Positions 63,811 through 64,000 of a stretch of 64,000 nt of DNA are shown here, in pieces. Location of the stretch: positions 434,001 to 498,000 of the forward strand of contig NZ_FNUJ01000007.1 of NCBI RefSeq assembly GCF_900107925.1, written 5' to 3'. The translations under genes and the position numbers were made by a program. Under the pieces are notes generated by a model that was not told the origin of the DNA, ran no database searches, and saw nothing but the letters and a program-made list of their open reading frames with translations. Source of the DNA: Amycolatopsis pretoriensis. GTDB lineage: Bacteria; Actinomycetota; Actinomycetes; Mycobacteriales; Pseudonocardiaceae. The first letter of the stretch is position 1. Every line of letters starts with the position of its first letter.

Positions 63811-64000
63811 GTGCCCGACGAGATCCCCGCCCGCAGCGCCCTGCACCAGCTCGCCGACCGCTACGGCGTCGCCACCCGGTACGAGAACGCCGACCAGGTC
63901 TGGGTCGAGGTCGAAGACGACGTCGTCGTCGCCGTTCTCGGGCAGTTCGGGGTCGACGCCACCAGCGACGACGCCATCGCCCGGGCACTCGACGCGCGCG
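63811..64000 (+). CDS. malQ: 4-alpha-glucanotransferase, N-terminal part (cut by window edge)
   Basis: From GTG 63811 the frame stays open to the window end: ALHQLADRYGVATRYENAD, then VVAVLGQFGVDATSDDAI. This is the N-terminal module of actinobacterial MalQ (LA..YGVAT.Y...., later V.AVL...GV.A). MalQ transfers glucan segments in maltodextrin and glycogen metabolism. Only 63 residues are visible, so the call depends on the N-terminal pattern alone. Confidence 0.65.
   Translation, partial: MPDEIPARSALHQLADRYGVATRYENADQVWVEVEDDVVVAVLGQFGVDATSDDAIARALDAR

Overview
The window is high-GC DNA with dense genes, frequent GTG (and one likely TTG) starts and many 4-base start/stop overlaps. The gene content is that of an actinomycete: a SigB-type sigma factor, actinobacterial small proteins (DUF3039, DUF3099, DUF7455, DUF3311 types) and a KstR-type sterol locus. 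My best guess is a member of the Pseudonocardiaceae, probably Amycolatopsis; this is inference from content and style. I see no rRNA, tRNA or CRISPR array. The only mobile DNA I see is a 270-bp internally deleted IS481-type element.

Layout. 0-3 kb: the tail of an unknown gene, a secreted-repeat lipoprotein, a four-copy repeat field and a two-HTH Lrp regulator. 2.8-6.8 kb: an operon of M20 amidohydrolase, DUF3311 protein, sodium:solute symporter and metal amidohydrolase, divergent from the Lrp regulator; it looks like import and hydrolysis of an N-acyl amino acid or dipeptide. 7-8.3 kb: mini-IS, DUF2255 protein and alpha/beta hydrolase. 8.5-21 kb: sterol side-chain genes. These are fadA5 and cyp125 (divergent), then DUF35-ltp4-ltp3-tetR, echA19, fadD19 and a flavin-dependent nitronate monooxygenase-like gene. 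Five sites resembling the KstR operator (TNNAACNNGTTNNA) sit in the three promoter regions. fadD19, ltp3 and ltp4 are the set known in Rhodococcus for C24-branched (plant) sterols, so growth on phytosterols is the likely role. A dienelactone-hydrolase-like gene, a transglutaminase and a YihY membrane protein interrupt the cluster.

21-24.5 kb: a secreted trypsin, an amino-acid permease, a GntR/HutC regulator and a DoxX protein. 24.5-30 kb: a tightly overlapping phosphonate operon (FAD oxidase, phosphonatase-like hydrolase, ABC binding protein, ATPase and two permeases) that fits uptake and breakdown of 2-aminoethylphosphonate or a derivative. 30-34 kb: paired lipoproteins, an SRPBCC protein, an MFS exporter and a secreted Gln/Ala-rich protein. 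34-45.8 kb: class I fumarase, sigB with a SigE/SigH-type promoter, dtd, a methyltransferase, a second M20 hydrolase, a pseudouridine-breakdown operon (spo0M-like, HD, psuG, psuK) and small actinobacterial proteins. 45.9-52.3 kb: a large RND exporter, a second YihY protein and an SF2 helicase. 53-58 kb: a sugar ABC operon (binding protein, one-domain ATPase, permease) followed by a ROK regulator. 58-64 kb: an EamA exporter, a repeat-rich gap with DnaA-box pairs, a glutamine-synthetase-like enzyme, a possible papain-fold protein, an APC permease and the start of malQ.

The most striking non-gene signals are DNA-level repeats: pairs of perfect palindromes centred on TTTCACGTGAAA at three loci; an 11-bp palindrome TCCAC(A/T)GTGGA present seven times, six of them inside genes using A/T-ending codons; a four-copy hairpin repeat at 1.2-1.7 kb; and a 34-bp direct repeat carrying convergent DnaA-box-like sequences at 59.6-59.9 kb.
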